Shown here: one piece after another, positions 4,533 to 5,188 of the stretch
Layout: each line of letters starts with the position of its first letter
Position numbering within the stretch: the first letter of the stretch is position 1
Assembly: GCA_039800965.1 (NCBI GenBank)
Contig: JBDLPS010000263.1
Location: forward strand, 1-5,188
DNA length: 5,188 nucleotides
Direction of reading: 5' to 3'
Source: ZC4RG30 sp039800965
Lineage (GTDB): Bacteria; Pseudomonadota; Gammaproteobacteria; Steroidobacterales; Steroidobacteraceae
The notes under the pieces: generated by a model
What the model was told of the DNA's origin: nothing
What the model saw: the letters and a program-made list of their open reading frames with translations, nothing else
Database searches by the model: none
Position numbers and translations under genes: made by a program

Positions 4533-5188
4533 ATGCGTTTATACGGACCTAAAGATGTCAACAAGAAGGCGCTCCGCAAGGCGAAGATCGCCATCCTCGG
4601 TTATGGCAGCCAGGGGCGCGCCCACGCTCTCAACCTGAAGGACAGCGGCTACGACGTCGTTGTCGGCGTTCGCAAGAACGGCCCGAGCTGGAAGCAGGCG
4701 AAGAAGGACGGCCTGACCGTCGCAGAGCCGATCGACGCCGTCGTCGGCGCCCGGCTCGTCGCCATGCTCGTCCCGGACATCCCGCAGAAGGCGCTTTACG
4801 AGGCCGTCGAGAAGAACCTCGCGAAGAATGCCGTGCTGCTGTTCGCGCACGGCTTCAACATCCACTTCAAGCAGATCAAGCCGCGCAAGGACCTCGACGT
4901 CGTCCTCATCGCGCCGAAGGGCCCGGGCGGACTCGTGCGTCGCCAGTTCCAGCAGGGCCGCGGCGTTCCGGCCCTGATCGCCGTCCACCAGGACGCGACC
5001 GGCACGGCCTTCGATGCGGCGCTGGCCTATGCCCACGGCATCGGCGGCACGCGCGGTGGCGTGCTCGAGACGACCTTCGGCGAAGAAACCGAGACGGATC
5101 TTTTCGGCGAGCAGGCGGTGCTCTGCGGCGGCACCACGTCGCTGGTCCTCGCGGGTTTCGAGACGCTGGTCGAAGCCGGCTACCAGCC
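4533..5188 (+). CDS. ilvC: Ketol-acid reductoisomerase (NAD(P)+), 3' end outside the window
   Basis: IlvC converts acetolactate or acetohydroxybutyrate to the dihydroxy acids of valine, leucine and isoleucine synthesis, using NAD(P)H and Mg2+. The ATG at 4533 has a clear ribosome site (GGAGAG, 4522-4527, 5 nt spacing); an in-frame GTG just upstream (4530) is less well placed. The 218 visible codons contain the Rossmann motif GYGSQG (23-28), the cofactor loop RKNGPSW (47-53), AHG with catalytic-type His106, APKGPG (127-132) and the metal-site block ETETDLFGEQ (185-194), whose Asp189 and Glu193 should bind Mg2+. The remaining C-terminal ligands (Glu, Glu, Ser of the knotted domain) are beyond the edge. 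Spacing matches the short class I enzymes of about 330-340 aa, not the long enteric form. The cofactor loop carries Lys/Ser and no acidic residue, suggesting NADPH, which is inference. Expression is probably governed by the attenuator just upstream. Confidence 0.96.
   Translation, partial: MRLYGPKDVNKKALRKAKIAILGYGSQGRAHALNLKDSGYDVVVGVRKNGPSWKQAKKDGLTVAEPIDAVVGARLVAMLVPDIPQKALYEAVEKNLAKNAVLLFAHGFNIHFKQIKPRKDLDVVLIAPKGPGGLVRRQFQQGRGVPALIAVHQDATGTAFDAALAYAHGIGGTRGGVLETTFGEETETDLFGEQAVLCGGTTSLVLAGFETLVEAGYQ

Noticed and set aside
4539..5036. Minus-strand frame of 165 codons opposite ilvC
   Set aside because: It is a shadow of the ilvC coding frame; the plus frame has full ketol-acid reductoisomerase motifs.

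Overview
The window is high-GC bacterial chromosome with dense, ordinary housekeeping content. The short class I ketol-acid reductoisomerase, the TonB/ExbB pair with proline-rich TonB, and the overall protein style suggest a gammaproteobacterium of the Xanthomonadales or a neighbouring order. That placement is an impression from protein resemblance, not a phylogeny. No mobile element, CRISPR array, rRNA or tRNA was seen.

Layout. Four genes are read on the minus strand. From right to left they are an M17 leucyl-aminopeptidase-family gene (2962-4347), an MFS transporter (1688-2965) that overlaps it by 4 nt (ATGA), a roughly 390-nt non-coding gap holding a minus-strand intrinsic terminator (1466-1490), tonB (661-1299), and the 5' part of exbB (572 to beyond the left edge). 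On the plus strand, divergent from the peptidase gene, lies the 5' two thirds of ilvC (4533 to beyond the right edge).

How the genes work together. TonB and ExbB (with ExbD proteins probably beyond the left edge) form the inner-membrane motor that uses proton motive force to energise outer-membrane TonB-dependent receptors. The peptidase and MFS genes look translationally coupled and could pair peptide hydrolysis with export or import of a product, but the substrate cannot be read from the sequence. IlvC performs the second common step of branched-chain amino acid synthesis.

The most notable signal is in the peptidase-ilvC gap (4348-4532). A strong plus-strand intrinsic terminator (4464-4513) sits about 20 nt upstream of the ilvC start, although no plus-strand gene lies upstream within the window. 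Just before it is a 14-codon ORF (4408-4452) with five Leu/Val codons, including the AT-rich codons TTA and TTG. Repeated segments could form a competing antiterminator. This looks like transcription attenuation of ilvC by branched-chain amino acid supply. The hairpin is clear, while the leader peptide and promoter assignments are tentative.
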